Of a stretch of DNA of 64,000 nucleotides, positions 24,430-33,170 are shown piece by piece; position 1 is the first letter of the stretch, and the number at the start of each line of letters is the position of its first letter. The translations under genes were made by a program, and so were the position numbers. The stretch spans positions 4,030,001-4,094,000 of the forward strand of contig NZ_VFOW01000001.1 in assembly GCF_006716355.1 (NCBI RefSeq), written 5' to 3'. This DNA comes from Stackebrandtia endophytica. GTDB lineage: Bacteria; Actinomycetota; Actinomycetes; Mycobacteriales; Micromonosporaceae. Below the pieces are notes generated by a model. The model made no database searches. It saw only the letters and a list, made by a program, of their open reading frames with translations, and was not told the DNA's origin.

Positions 24430-26447
24430 CTTGCTTTGTGGGGCAGGGAGGACGGCAATGGCATTGCCCTTCGTCTTCGCCGGGTCGGTGGCGAAATCTC
24501 CTCGCGAGCGCGGAAGCACAGCCGACAACCGTATGAACTCCGCTTCCGCTGCCACAAACCCGGTCCGCGGGCACCCGCGGATAACACTCCGTCTACTCGG
24601 TTTCCATCAGCGATTTCTCGCGCGCTACGTCGTGCTTGGAGCAGGATGAGTAGCGCACCGCCAGCCGCGGCGAGCCCGAACATGATGAAGGCGCCGACGG
24701 TCGGCCATTGCAGGTGTGTGGGCATGTGCAGCGCGACGAACCAACCGGTGATGTCGGTGCCCGCGAGGATGTGCCCACCGGACACCAAGCCCTGTGGAAC
24801 CGTCGCGATGATCCCGATGACGAACAGCAGCCAGAATGAGAGGCTTTGCCCCGGTCGCATCGCTTCGAGTCCGGAGATCTTCTGGTCGATCCCGTCGGGG
24901 GTTCCGGTGTCGGTCGAGCTTTTGGGCGAGGAGCCGGAGCGCATGCGCTGCAGTAGCTCGGGTCCTTTCGCCGCAAGGTATCGCGCGGCCAGTCGTCCCC
25001 CTATCGCGGTGATGAGCAGTGCGGTGCCGATGCCTGCGGCGGCCCCGGCCCAGGTGATGAACATGTTGCCGGTTGTCTGGCCGAGTATCAGTACCCCGAC
25101 GGTCGGCATGGCCAGGAGTACGACTAGGGCCATCATCATGAACGCGGGCCCGGTCTGGTTCCCGTGGTCGGCGGGCGAGTGTTTGACCAGATGTGGGTCG
25201 CGAGACGGAACCAGCATGCGCAATGAGACGAATACGACGAGCCCGGCGCCGATACCGACCACGGCGATGAAGGTGGCGAGCACCCAGGGCAGCAGTACCG
25301 GGTCGGGGTACAGCGCGATACCGACGGCGGTGAGTATCGCTCCGATGCCGCCGAACACGGTCACCCATGCGAGTTGGCGTCCCCGGACTTCGCGCGCTTC
25401 GGTACCGGGGGTCGCGAGGGTCAGCCACAGGGCCGTTCCGTCACCGCCGAACAGGTTGCTACCGGTACCGGCTCCCATGAGAACCATGGCGACGCCGAGA
25501 AACGGTAGAAAACCTCCGAAGTCCAGAAGCAGCGGCAACGCGCAGGTACCGATGGCGTAAGTGGTGGCGAGCACGATGTTCTGCAGCCGCAGCGGATCGC
25601 GAATCCACGCCCTCAGTTCCTTACTCACCGGCCCCGACCGGGACGATCGGATGCGCCGGGGTGCGCGGGCTGCCGAGACGGCGATGAGTGGAGCCGTCAC
25701 CAGTTTCGTCCAGGCCGCGTACAGCACCGCCGCGAGAAGGGTCAGCGCCATGAGCGCGCCGACAGCGGGAAGCCAGTCACCGGCGCCGGCGGATTCGACC
25801 GCGATCAGGCCCCAGCTTGTCGGGATGGCGCGGATCACCGTGGCCATCGTGGATGGGAGCCCGGTCTCCAGGTGTATCGCGATCGCGACGATCAGAATCC
25901 AGCTGTGTTGGGCGACAACGATGATGACTGCGGTCACGGTGGCGCTGATCGCCGCCCCCAGGCGGGATTTGGAGACCGCCGCGAAACCGATCCCGGCGAG
26001 CCGAGCGGCCATGATGAGCACCGCCACACTCAGCACGGTGGCAGGGATCGCGACGAGGGTCGCACCAATCCCCAATGGAACTGCGACCGCGATGAGAGCG
26101 CAGAAGGCCACCGCCGCGACGATCGCCGGCATTCCCGTCAACGCCGCGGCGAACAAACCGGAAACCAGCACCCGCCGAGATATCGGATGCATTCGGAAGT
26201 GCTGTCCGGTCAAATCCGGCCCACCGGTGAAGCTCGGTGCGACGAGCCAGCCCAGCAACCATGCCCCGAGAACGACCGCGAGCAGTTCGATTCGGGTGTG
26301 GTGAGGTAGATCGAGAAACGCGATGGTCATCGTGCCCACGGCGAGCAGGGAGCCAATCGTGGCTCCGAGCGCGAGGTTGGCTGCTTTACCGGCGGTCATC
26401 CGTCGCCGGTTCAGGGCGAAGCCCAGTCGAACGATTACCCCAACCAC
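24339..26447 (-). CDS. ABC transporter permease with an unusual C-terminal extension
   Basis: Very hydrophobic protein of 702 residues with about 15 transmembrane helices, the membrane partner of the ATP-binding protein encoded upstream. Its start overlaps that gene's 3' end by 13 nt. Transmembrane sequence ends near residue 620 (GGALLILLQARRSAREIADG). The last ~80 residues are Arg/Pro/Gly-rich (e.g. EEISPPTRRRRRAMPLP) and are encoded by the antisense strand of repeat A' and flanking DNA. The original stop was probably lost in the rearrangement, adding a foreign tail. The substrate is unknown; export of a peptide or drug is possible. Confidence 0.82.
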   Translation of the reverse strand: MVGVIVRLGFALNRRRMTAGKAANLALGATIGSLLAVGTMTIAFLDLPHHTRIELLAVVLGAWLLGWLVAPSFTGGPDLTGQHFRMHPISRRVLVSGLFAAALTGMPAIVAAVAFCALIAVAVPLGIGATLVAIPATVLSVAVLIMAARLAGIGFAAVSKSRLGAAISATVTAVIIVVAQHSWILIVAIAIHLETGLPSTMATVIRAIPTSWGLIAVESAGAGDWLPAVGALMALTLLAAVLYAAWTKLVTAPLIAVSAARAPRRIRSSRSGPVSKELRAWIRDPLRLQNIVLATTYAIGTCALPLLLDFGGFLPFLGVAMVLMGAGTGSNLFGGDGTALWLTLATPGTEAREVRGRQLAWVTVFGGIGAILTAVGIALYPDPVLLPWVLATFIAVVGIGAGLVVFVSLRMLVPSRDPHLVKHSPADHGNQTGPAFMMMALVVLLAMPTVGVLILGQTTGNMFITWAGAAAGIGTALLITAIGGRLAARYLAAKGPELLQRMRSGSSPKSSTDTGTPDGIDQKISGLEAMRPGQSLSFWLLFVIGIIATVPQGLVSGGHILAGTDITGWFVALHMPTHLQWPTVGAFIMFGLAAAGGALLILLQARRSAREIADGNRVDGVLSAGARGPGLWQRKRSSYGCRLCFRAREEISPPTRRRRRAMPLPSSLPHKARLFRGAGRFTPWQGGGGTGLVLPTTPPGCE
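24411..24448 (-). terminator. Hairpin within the permease-end region
   Basis: CCCTGCCCC (24411-24419) pairs with GGGGCAGGG (24440-24448), extendable with mismatches to 15 bp, around an A/T-containing loop. It lies inside the 3' part of the extended permease reading frame and partly in repeat A'. It may have been a terminator of the neighbouring transcripts before the rearrangement. Confidence 0.4.
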
Positions 26448-27208
26448 GACAGGTTTCCTCCCTGTTGCGGCACGCCGACGGTGCGAATGAACGCGTCCTC
26501 GAGGGTGTCGGTTGCCCGCACGTCGTCGAGGGGCCCTTCGATCGCGACGCGGCCGTTGGCCATGATCGCGACGGTGTCACACAGTTGCTCGACCAAACTC
26601 ATTGAGTGACTCGACATGATGATGGACCCACCTGTATGGACGAATTGTTCCAGTATTCGCCGGATCGTGATGGCCGAGACCGGATCCACGGCTTCGAAGG
26701 GTTCATCCAGTACGAGCAGTCGGGGGCTGTGGAGGAGTGCGACCGCCAGTCCGATCTTCTTCCGCATTCCGGTGGAGTAGTCGATGATGAGCGTCTGTTC
26801 GACGGAACCGTCGAGTTCGAACAATGTCAACAGTTCACCGGCTCGACTCTTGACCTGTTCGGCGTCGATTCCGTGCAGCTGTCCCCAGTAATGGAGAAGT
26901 TCTCGTCCGGACAGGTACTCGGGCAACGCCAGGTTGTCGGGTAGGACGCCCAGTTGTCGACGAGCCTCGAGGGGGTTGTCCCACACGTCTACGCCGAAGA
27001 CCGAGGAGGTACCGGCGTCCGGCCGGTCGAGCCCGACGGCGCATCCGATCAGTGTGGACTTTCCGGCACCGTTCGGGCCGACCAGTCCGTAGAACGAGGC
27101 GGGACTGACGGTCAAGTCGACGCTGTCGACCGCGACGGAGGAGCCGAACACGCGTCGGATTCCGCGTACTCGCAACGCGGTGTCGGTGTGGTCATGGTGG
27201 GGGTTCAT
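26435..27208 (-). CDS. ABC transporter ATP-binding protein
   Basis: ATPase of 257 residues with Walker A GPNGAGKST (44-52), signature YSTGMRKK (144-151, a degenerate LSGGQ), Walker B LLVLDEP (164-170) and the switch His in MSSHSM. The frame extends upstream in the antisense of its neighbour, but ATG 27208 (MNPHHDHTDTALRVRGIRR) is supported by a four-base overlap with the preceding gene. The architecture is of the bacitracin/antibiotic-type or natA-like exporters. It is third in a PadR-HAAS-ATPase-permease operon. Confidence 0.92.
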   Translation of the reverse strand: MNPHHDHTDTALRVRGIRRVFGSSVAVDSVDLTVSPASFYGLVGPNGAGKSTLIGCAVGLDRPDAGTSSVFGVDVWDNPLEARRQLGVLPDNLALPEYLSGRELLHYWGQLHGIDAEQVKSRAGELLTLFELDGSVEQTLIIDYSTGMRKKIGLAVALLHSPRLLVLDEPFEAVDPVSAITIRRILEQFVHTGGSIIMSSHSMSLVEQLCDTVAIMANGRVAIEGPLDDVRATDTLEDAFIRTVGVPQQGGNLSWLG

Positions 27209-28215
27209 CGGTTTTCGTCTTTCCATTCGTTGTCGATCTTCTTCAAGCGAACTCGATGGGACTGTGCCGCGGCGCTTGCCAGTTCCCACACCAGAGAGAC
27301 CGAGACGAGCACGATGAGCACTGCCGTCAACGCATCGCCGGGTGTAGCTCCCATGTCCCAGCCGAGGTCGGCGACCGCAGGCCCCAACGAGTCGGTGAAC
27401 GCGGGGTTGAGTGCCCGGCCGGAACCCAAGAGCCACAGCACCGGGACCGCGAGCGCCAGGTTGAGCGCGACCGTGACATGGATCAGACCCGTGGTCCATC
27501 GCCCGCGGACGCCGACGAGGATCGCGGTGACCGCGGTGGCCGCGAGCACGCCGATGACGACCGGCCACCATAGATCCCATTCGCTCGGTGCGAGGATCGG
27601 GATGGGTCCCTCGGAGTCGGAGAGCGGTGAGACGAAGCGCTGCCCGACCACGAATGCGATGCCGAGCAGGGCCGAGCCCGCCCAGAGGATCGCCTCGATT
27701 GGTCCGACCTGCGGGCCCGTTGACACCTGCGGCAGATAGGCGACGCTCCACGGCACCGTCGTCTTCGTAGGAGGGGGTGCCCAACGGTCGACGCCGACGA
27801 AGACCAGGGTGGTCCAGAACGTCACGTGCACCACGGTTTCCACGACCGCGACGGTGACCGCCCACAGCAGTCCGGCGAGGGAGGCCCCCTGGTCGATCTC
27901 GATGATCAGAATGGTCCCGGCGACCAGCGGGACGACGATTCCCAGCAGCAGACGAACCAGTGTGCGCCATGCCGAATACCGTGCGCTGGAGATCAGACCC
28001 AGTGGTGTGGAGCGGTACCGTGCCGCGATGTCGAGGGGATCTCCGAAGTCCTCCAGGACCGTGGTGACGGCGGCGTCCTCGGTGAGGCCCGCGTCCATCC
28101 GGTCGTGAACGTCGTCCTCGATCGCGCCGCGCAGTTCCCTGGCCGCGTCGGCTCGGTCGCTCACCGCGACACCGGAGACGGCTCTCTCCAGATAGCGCTC
28201 AACGGTCGGGTTCAT
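27205..28215 (-). CDS. HAAS-domain membrane protein (PadR-associated)
   Basis: Protein of 336 residues. An N-terminal cytoplasmic helical domain (about 1-68: RYLERAVSGVAVSDRADAAR, then ELRGAIEDDVHDRMDAG and LEDFGDPLDIAARYR) matches the HAAS/DUF1700 signalling domain that accompanies PadR regulators. Six to eight hydrophobic helices follow. It overlaps the PadR gene by 17 nt at its start and the ATPase gene by 4 nt at its end. It probably senses or tunes the transporter; the mechanism is unknown. Confidence 0.78.
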   Translation of the reverse strand: MNPTVERYLERAVSGVAVSDRADAARELRGAIEDDVHDRMDAGLTEDAAVTTVLEDFGDPLDIAARYRSTPLGLISSARYSAWRTLVRLLLGIVVPLVAGTILIIEIDQGASLAGLLWAVTVAVVETVVHVTFWTTLVFVGVDRWAPPPTKTTVPWSVAYLPQVSTGPQVGPIEAILWAGSALLGIAFVVGQRFVSPLSDSEGPIPILAPSEWDLWWPVVIGVLAATAVTAILVGVRGRWTTGLIHVTVALNLALAVPVLWLLGSGRALNPAFTDSLGPAVADLGWDMGATPGDALTAVLIVLVSVSLVWELASAAAQSHRVRLKKIDNEWKDENR

Positions 28216-28549
28216 CGTCGTTGTCTTTCTTCAATGCGGCGAGCCCGGCTCGCATGCGATCAAGCTCGCCGCGCAGGGCAGCGGCCGCGTGGTCTCCTTC
28301 GGGGGTGGTGCGGTAGAACTTCCTCGGCCGGGACTCGTCGGTGTTCCATTCGCTGACGAGCAGGCCCTGTTTCTCGAGCCGCCGCAACAGTGGGTACAGC
28401 GTGTTCTGCTCGACGAGGAAGCCCGCGTCATTCAGCCGGTGGGCCAGGACATAGCCGTAGGTCGGTTTCACCAGTAACGTCAGGCACGCCACCACGACAC
28501 TCCCGCGCCGCAACTCGGTGACATGCCCTTCCAGGCTCTGTGCTTCCAT
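28199..28549 (-). CDS. PadR-family transcriptional regulator
   Basis: Winged-helix regulator of 116 residues: VACLTLLVKPTYGYVLAHRL, then the recognition and wing segment NTLYPLLRRLEKQGLLVSEW and RPRKFYRTTPEG, followed by a short dimerisation helix. It is the first gene of the transporter operon and sits directly behind a near-perfect palindrome (28554-28585), so it most likely represses its own operon until a ligand, perhaps the transported compound, is bound. Confidence 0.92.
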   Translation of the reverse strand: MEAQSLEGHVTELRRGSVVVACLTLLVKPTYGYVLAHRLNDAGFLVEQNTLYPLLRRLEKQGLLVSEWNTDESRPRKFYRTTPEGDHAAAALRGELDRMRAGLAALKKDNDDEPDR

Positions 28550-28553
28550 GTCG

Positions 28554-28585
28554 ACACAATACTGTATTCAAATACAGTATTGTGT
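28554..28585. promoter_or_regulatory. 32-bp palindrome, PadR operator overlapping the operon promoter
   Basis: ACACAATACTGTATT (28554-28568) and its exact complement AATACAGTATTGTGT (28571-28585) flank a 2-nt centre. The palindrome ends 4 nt before the padR start codon. On the minus strand it contains TACAGTATTGT close to the ATG, so the -10 element is probably inside the operator and the mRNA nearly leaderless. Confidence 0.85.
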
Positions 28586-28931
28586 ACGGCGCAGACAGGC
28601 GTGTGGATCGTTGTGCTGACCAGCCCTTTCATCGGCGGTCGTGCCGTCTAGCCGACCCTCGACCTTGTCGCCTTCGCGGTGCTCACGAGATTCGTCGAAG
28701 AACGCCTTCCGGGTTATTGCGGCGTTGACGGTCGGCGCACAATGTGGATGCCGCCGCTGCGCCGCGTCCGCGATATCGGTGCGCACGGTGCAGCCGTGTC
28801 GGTGTCCGATCGCCAACTACGCCTCCACCGCCACGGTCAGGCTGGGGATCAGCAGAAAATGACGGTGTCGACGACCGCGCGACCGGCCCGACGTCACCGC
28901 GCCCGACAGGTCACGGAGACAGGAGTCGGAG
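28586..28931. other. Degenerate region between the transporter operon and the YbaB-like remnant
   Basis: No gene was recognised. The sequence is open in parts but unconserved. Some stretches near 28800-28930 vaguely recall the middle of the YbaB-like gene (AACTACGCCTCCACCGCC against AACTATCGGCTGGCCACC), but the match is too weak to claim. Confidence 0.4.
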
Positions 28932-29064
28932 CCGCTCAAGGACGTCTACGGTGTCGCCGGAGCGATCAGGGCGACGTCGATCCCGCTCAGCTTCTCGAAC
29001 CTCCCTTGAAGACCCCACCGACAGGGCGGCTGCTCCACCGCCGATCCCCGGGTAATAGCCGAAA
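28932..29064 (+). pseudogene. Damaged copy of the YbaB-like gene 3' end (repeat B')
   Basis: This segment aligns with 24121-24268, the 3' end of the intact YbaB-like gene. Shared blocks are GTCTACGGTGTCGCC, GACGTCGATCC, CTCGAA..CCCT and the ending CACCGCCGATCCCCGGGTAAT. There is a ~10-nt deletion and further frameshifts, so it is not translated as YbaB. Identity is roughly 80%. It shows that a second copy of the WXG/YbaB locus or its end once lay here. Confidence 0.8.
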
Positions 29065-29160
29065 CCGGCCTGCGCCGCCGTCCAGTTGCTACGGTCGTCT
29101 CGGGGCCGGTGCGGGCGGTCCCTCGGGTGCGATCACGCCCGAAACGGGTGAGGGGGCCGA

Positions 29161-31152
29161 ATGTCTCGGTTGGCCACCGGAGTCAGGGTGACCGGGTGCG
29201 CGCTGTTGGGTTCGGCGCTGTGGCTGTCGGCGCCCATGACCGCGTATGCCGAGGACCCGGTCGGTCTGGACGCCGGTCAGATCACCGACAAGGTCGGCGC
29301 GGTCGCCGATCGTCGAGACGAAGTGGACACCGCGCTGACGGACCTGGCCGACTCCCACGGCGTGCAGCTGTTCGTCGTGTACGTGGCCGACTTCTCCGGC
29401 ACTCCGCCGCAGGACTGGGCGGGTCAAACCGCCATCGACAACGGTCTGGGCCGCAGCGACATGCTGCTGGCCGTGGCGACCGCCGACCGGCAGTACGCGG
29501 TCTCGGTCGACCCGGACTTCCCGCTGTCGGACTCGCAACTCGACGAGGTCGCTCAGGTGGCGATCGAACCGCCGTTGCGGGCCAACGACTACGCCGGTGC
29601 CGCGGTCGGTGCGGCCGAAGGCTATTCGGCGGCGCTGGCCGGCGAACCGATTCCGTCGGTGGCGGTGCGTCCGGGTGAGGCGGTCGGCGGCGGAGGCTCG
29701 GCCGGCTGGTGGCTGCTCGGCCTGTTCGTGGTGATCGCGCTCATCGTCGGCCTGTGGTGGTGGTCGCGTCGCCGATCACCTCCCCGAACCCGGGCCGCCA
29801 GCGAGCCGGAACCGGCGCTGTCACTGCCCGATCTGGACAAGGCGGCCAGCCGACTGCTTCTGGAGACCGATGACGCGGTCCGCACCAGCGAACAGGAACT
29901 GGGGTTCGCGGTCGCGGAATTCGGGGAGCCCGCCACCGCGACGTTCCGGCAGACGCTGGAGGCGGCCAAGCGCGAGCTTCTGGAGTCGTTCCTGCTGCGG
30001 CAGCGACTCGACGACTCCGAACCCGAGGACGACCCCACCCGGCGAAGCATGCTCGACGAGATCATCAGCCGCTGCGGTCACGCCAACGAACAGTTGGACG
30101 CGGTGTCGGAGGAGTTCGACCAACTGCGGGACCTGGTGACTCGCGCCCCCGAAGCCGTGCTCGCGTTGGAGGCCCAGGTCAGCGGGGTCGAACGCCGGCT
30201 GGAACATGCCCGGCAGGTGACACGACAGGTGACGCAGCGGTACCCGGAATCGGCGATGGCCGGCGTCGCCGACAACGTCACCGACGCTGACGAACGCATC
30301 GGGTTCGCCCGGGATCAGTGGGAACAGGCGAGCCGGGCGTTGTCGGCCGACGAACCCGCGCAGGCGGCGGTGATGTTGCGGGCGGGTGAGGAGGCGATCG
30401 GACAGGCCGGGCAGTTGCTGGAGGCGGTGGATCGTCGGGCCGGTGAGCTGCGGCAGGCCGAAGCCGCGCTTCCGGGGATGCTGTCCGAGGTGGACCGTGA
30501 GGTCGCCGAGGCCGAGGCGGCCACCGACCCGCAGTCGCAGCGTGCCGCCGCGTCCGGGCGATCGGTCGCCGAGGCGGTGCGAGCCGAACTCGCCGATGGC
30601 CGCTGCGACCCGTTGGACGCGTTGCGACGGTTGGAGGAGGTCGACGAGCAGCTGGATCGGGCACTGGCCGGGGTGCGCGACGCCGAACTGCGGCGGCAGC
30701 GAGCCGTCGAAGTCCTCGACCGGGTCATGTTGAGTGCGACCAGCGCGGTCGCCGCCGTCGAGGACTACGTCAACACCCATCGCGGCGGGGTCGGGACCGC
30801 CGCCCGTACGCGGCTGGTGGAGGCGCGCAACCTGCTGGACCGGGCACGGGCGGGTGCCTCTGCCGACCCGGTCGCCGCGTTGGCCGACGCGCAGCGCGCC
30901 GACCGGTTGGCGCGGGAGGCCGCTGAGTTGGCGCAGCGTGACGTCGAGGGCTTCGGGGGCGGCGGCGGGTTCGGTGGTGGCTTCGGCGGTGGCCGCGGCT
31001 CGGCGGGCGCGGTGCTGGGCGGGATCCTCATCGGCGGGATGCTCGGTGGCGGCGGTCGGGGCTTCGGCGGCGGGTTCGGCGGAGGCATGGGGCCGGGCAG
31101 TTTCGGTGGTGGTGGCACCCGGGGCCGGCGGGGAGCGGGGGGCCGGTTTTGA
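29161..31152 (+). CDS. TPM-domain membrane protein with long coiled coil and Gly-rich tail
   Basis: Protein of 663 residues. A signal peptide (1-30, ending TAYAED) precedes an extracytoplasmic TPM domain (about 35-160; VQLFVVYVADFSG, QDWAGQTAIDNGLGRSDMLL). A transmembrane helix (~182-203) is followed by a ~390-residue charged coiled coil and a glycine/phenylalanine-rich tail with GGGFGGGFGGG repeats. The start at ATG 29161 has GAGGGGG upstream. It is followed by PspA and SPFH genes, the usual set for envelope stress, so a role in membrane maintenance is likely. Only the TPM fold is recognised. Confidence 0.85.
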   Translation: MSRLATGVRVTGCALLGSALWLSAPMTAYAEDPVGLDAGQITDKVGAVADRRDEVDTALTDLADSHGVQLFVVYVADFSGTPPQDWAGQTAIDNGLGRSDMLLAVATADRQYAVSVDPDFPLSDSQLDEVAQVAIEPPLRANDYAGAAVGAAEGYSAALAGEPIPSVAVRPGEAVGGGGSAGWWLLGLFVVIALIVGLWWWSRRRSPPRTRAASEPEPALSLPDLDKAASRLLLETDDAVRTSEQELGFAVAEFGEPATATFRQTLEAAKRELLESFLLRQRLDDSEPEDDPTRRSMLDEIISRCGHANEQLDAVSEEFDQLRDLVTRAPEAVLALEAQVSGVERRLEHARQVTRQVTQRYPESAMAGVADNVTDADERIGFARDQWEQASRALSADEPAQAAVMLRAGEEAIGQAGQLLEAVDRRAGELRQAEAALPGMLSEVDREVAEAEAATDPQSQRAAASGRSVAEAVRAELADGRCDPLDALRRLEEVDEQLDRALAGVRDAELRRQRAVEVLDRVMLSATSAVAAVEDYVNTHRGGVGTAARTRLVEARNLLDRARAGASADPVAALADAQRADRLAREAAELAQRDVEGFGGGGGFGGGFGGGRGSAGAVLGGILIGGMLGGGGRGFGGGFGGGMGPGSFGGGGTRGRRGAGGRF

Positions 31153-31314
31153 GGCCGTCGTCGAAGCGGATCTGTCGCGCACCGGCTCCGACGGGCGGCT
31201 CGCGGTGTTGTGGGTGCCGGGATCGCCGCTCATGACGAATGAGGAACGAGGACGACCGCTAAGGACACTCCTCGCCGAACCGGTACCACAAGAGACAGTC
31301 GAATGGGGGAGATC

Positions 31315-32025
31315 GTGACGAAACAGTCGATTTTCGGTCGGGTGGCGCAGTTGGCGAAGGCCAACATCAACGCGATTCTGGATTCGGCGGAGGATCCGGG
31401 GAAGATGATCGACCAGTTGATCCGGGACTACCGGGACAACATCGCGGAGGCGGAGCAGTCGATCGCGCAGACCATCGGGAACCTGCGGTTGATGGAGGAC
31501 GACTTCAAAGAGGACGTCGACGCGGCCACCGGTTGGGGCCAGAAGGCCGTGATCGCCAGTGACAAGGCCGAGGAGTTGAAGGCGCAGGGCGAGGACGCGG
31601 AGGCGGCGAAGTTCGACCAGTTGGCCCGGGTGGCGTTGGGCAAGCAGATCGACGCCGAGAAACGCGCCCAACAGACCGAGCCGGCGATCACGTCGCAGAC
31701 CGAGGTCGTGGCGAAGCTCAAGGACGGTCTGGCGCAGATGAAGACCAAGCTGGGTGAGCTTCAGTCCAAGAGGGACAGCCTGGTGGCACGTCAGCAGACC
31801 GCCCAGGCGCAGACCCAGGTTCAGGAGGCGATGAAGAGCGTCGGCATCCTCGACCCGTCCAGTGAGATCAGTCGATTCGAGGAGAAGGTCCGCCGTCAGG
31901 AGGCCCGGGTTCGAGGTGCGCAGGAACTGGCGGAGTCGTCGCTGGACGCCCAGTTCGAAAGCCTCGACGACCTGGCCAACGAGGCCGATGTGGAGGCTCG
32001 ACTGGCGGCGTTGAAGTCGCACTGA
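31315..32025 (+). CDS. pspA: PspA/IM30 (phage shock protein A) family protein
   Basis: Cytoplasmic ESCRT-III-like protein of 236 residues that coats and protects damaged membrane. It is a continuous helical coiled coil beginning TKQSIFGRVAQLAKANINAI and containing EDPGKMIDQLIRDY, typical of actinobacterial PspA. GTG 31315 is chosen by homology. The ATG at 31303 is an alternative, since GGGGGAG lies only 3 nt before the GTG. It follows the TPM-domain gene by ~160 nt and both probably act in envelope stress. Confidence 0.88.
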   Translation: MTKQSIFGRVAQLAKANINAILDSAEDPGKMIDQLIRDYRDNIAEAEQSIAQTIGNLRLMEDDFKEDVDAATGWGQKAVIASDKAEELKAQGEDAEAAKFDQLARVALGKQIDAEKRAQQTEPAITSQTEVVAKLKDGLAQMKTKLGELQSKRDSLVARQQTAQAQTQVQEAMKSVGILDPSSEISRFEEKVRRQEARVRGAQELAESSLDAQFESLDDLANEADVEARLAALKSH

Positions 32026-32092
32026 GAAACCGGTGGACGCCGTCGCCTGAGTCACGTGCCGGACCTCGGGGCGCGATGGGCTTGCCCGGGTC

Positions 32093-32122
32093 GGATATTG
32101 TAGTGATATCACTCCAATATCC
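32093..32122. promoter_or_regulatory. 30-bp palindrome upstream of the SPFH gene
   Basis: GGATATTG and CAATATCC enclose the perfect 12-mer AGTGATATCACT; 28 of 30 positions are symmetrical. It lies 14 nt before the SPFH start codon and overlaps the AGGAGG leader region, so a dimeric regulator bound here would block or stimulate the promoter. The inner part also fits the AGTGA-N-TCACT pattern described for BldD. Confidence 0.72.
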
Positions 32123-32136
32123 CCTCAGGAGGACCC

Positions 32137-32997
32137 ATGAATCGCCGGGCATTTCATATGTCGGGTTTCGTCGCGCTCGGGATCTTCATCGGTTACGTCG
32201 CCGTCGCCGTGGTGGTCGTGTTGACCGTGCCCACGTCGATGACGTGGCCGTTCGCCATCGGCGCCGGTGTGCTCGGACTGGTCGCGCTGATTCCGTTGAC
32301 CGGATCCGTGGTGGTCAACCCGAACGAGGCCAAGGTCGTCCAGTTCTTCGGCCGCTACATCGGAACCATCGAATCGCCTGGATTCTGGTGCACCGTGCCC
32401 TTCACCAATCACCAGACCGTCAGCCTGCGGGTGCGTAACTTCGAGACCGCCGAGGCCAAGGTCAACGACGCCGACGGCAATCCGGTCGAGATCGCGGCGG
32501 TCATCGTCTGGAAGGTCGTCGACCCGGCCAAGGCAATGTTCTCGGTGGACAGTTACCAGTCGTACGTGGCGATCCAGTCGGAGTCGGCCCTGCGCCACCT
32601 GGCGACCTGCTACCCCTACGACTCGCACGGTTCGGACCGGATGAGCCTGCGTGACGGCGCCCAGGTGGCCGAGGAACTCACCGAGGAGCTTCGCGAACGG
32701 GTCGACACCGCCGGCCTGGAGATCATTGAGACCAGGATCACCCACCTCGCCTACGCGCCCGAGATCGCGCAGGCCATGCTGCGGCGTCAGCAGGCCAACG
32801 CGGTGGTGGCGGCACGCCGCAAGATCGTGGAGGGGGCGGTCGGCATGGTCAGCATGGCCCTGGACCACATCGCCTCCGACGAGATCGTGGAGTTGGATGA
32901 GGAACGCAAGGCCACCATGGTGTCCAACCTGCTCGTCGTCCTGTGCTCCGACCAGTCGACCCAACCGGTCGTCAACACCGGTTCCCTGTATGCCTAA
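32137..32997 (+). CDS. SPFH/band-7 domain membrane protein
   Basis: Protein of 286 residues with two N-terminal transmembrane helices (about 8-30 and 36-56) and a cytoplasmic SPFH domain ([20 protein letters not shown], then [20 protein letters not shown] and [20 protein letters not shown]). Prohibitin/flotillin-like proteins organise membrane microdomains. AGGAGG is correctly spaced before ATG 32137. The stop overlaps the start of a ribbon-helix-helix gene, suggesting a conserved two-gene unit. Confidence 0.9.
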   Translation: MNRRAFHMSGFVALGIFIGYVAVAVVVVLTVPTSMTWPFAIGAGVLGLVALIPLTGSVVVNPNEAKVVQFFGRYIGTIESPGFWCTVPFTNHQTVSLRVRNFETAEAKVNDADGNPVEIAAVIVWKVVDPAKAMFSVDSYQSYVAIQSESALRHLATCYPYDSHGSDRMSLRDGAQVAEELTEELRERVDTAGLEIIETRITHLAYAPEIAQAMLRRQQANAVVAARRKIVEGAVGMVSMALDHIASDEIVELDEERKATMVSNLLVVLCSDQSTQPVVNTGSLYA

Positions 32998-33170
32998 TGG
33001 CCAAGGACGAACGTAAGCACGTACTGGTTCGCCTCGATCCGGCGGTGCACGCCGCGCTGGCGAGGTGGGCCGGTGACGAGCTGCGATCGGTCAACGCGCA
33101 GATCGAGTACGCGTTGCGGTTGGCCCTGAAGCAGGCCGGTAGGCATCCCAAGGCGAAGGATGACAAGTAG
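32997..33170 (+). CDS. Small ribbon-helix-helix protein (Arc/CopG-like)
   Basis: Basic protein of 57 residues: [20 protein letters not shown] gives the beta strand and first helix, and [18 protein letters not shown] the second helix of an RHH DNA-binding fold. The ATG overlaps the SPFH stop (TAATG). A DNA-binding partner of SPFH could be the regulator of the palindrome at 32093-32122. That is inferred from proximity. Confidence 0.8.
   Translation: MAKDERKHVLVRLDPAVHAALARWAGDELRSVNAQIEYALRLALKQAGRHPKAKDDK

Noticed and set aside
27209-27970. N-terminal extension of the ABC ATPase frame
   Set aside because: It overlaps the HAAS membrane protein out of frame and is Arg/Gly/Pro-rich without motifs; the ATPase is complete from ATG 27208.
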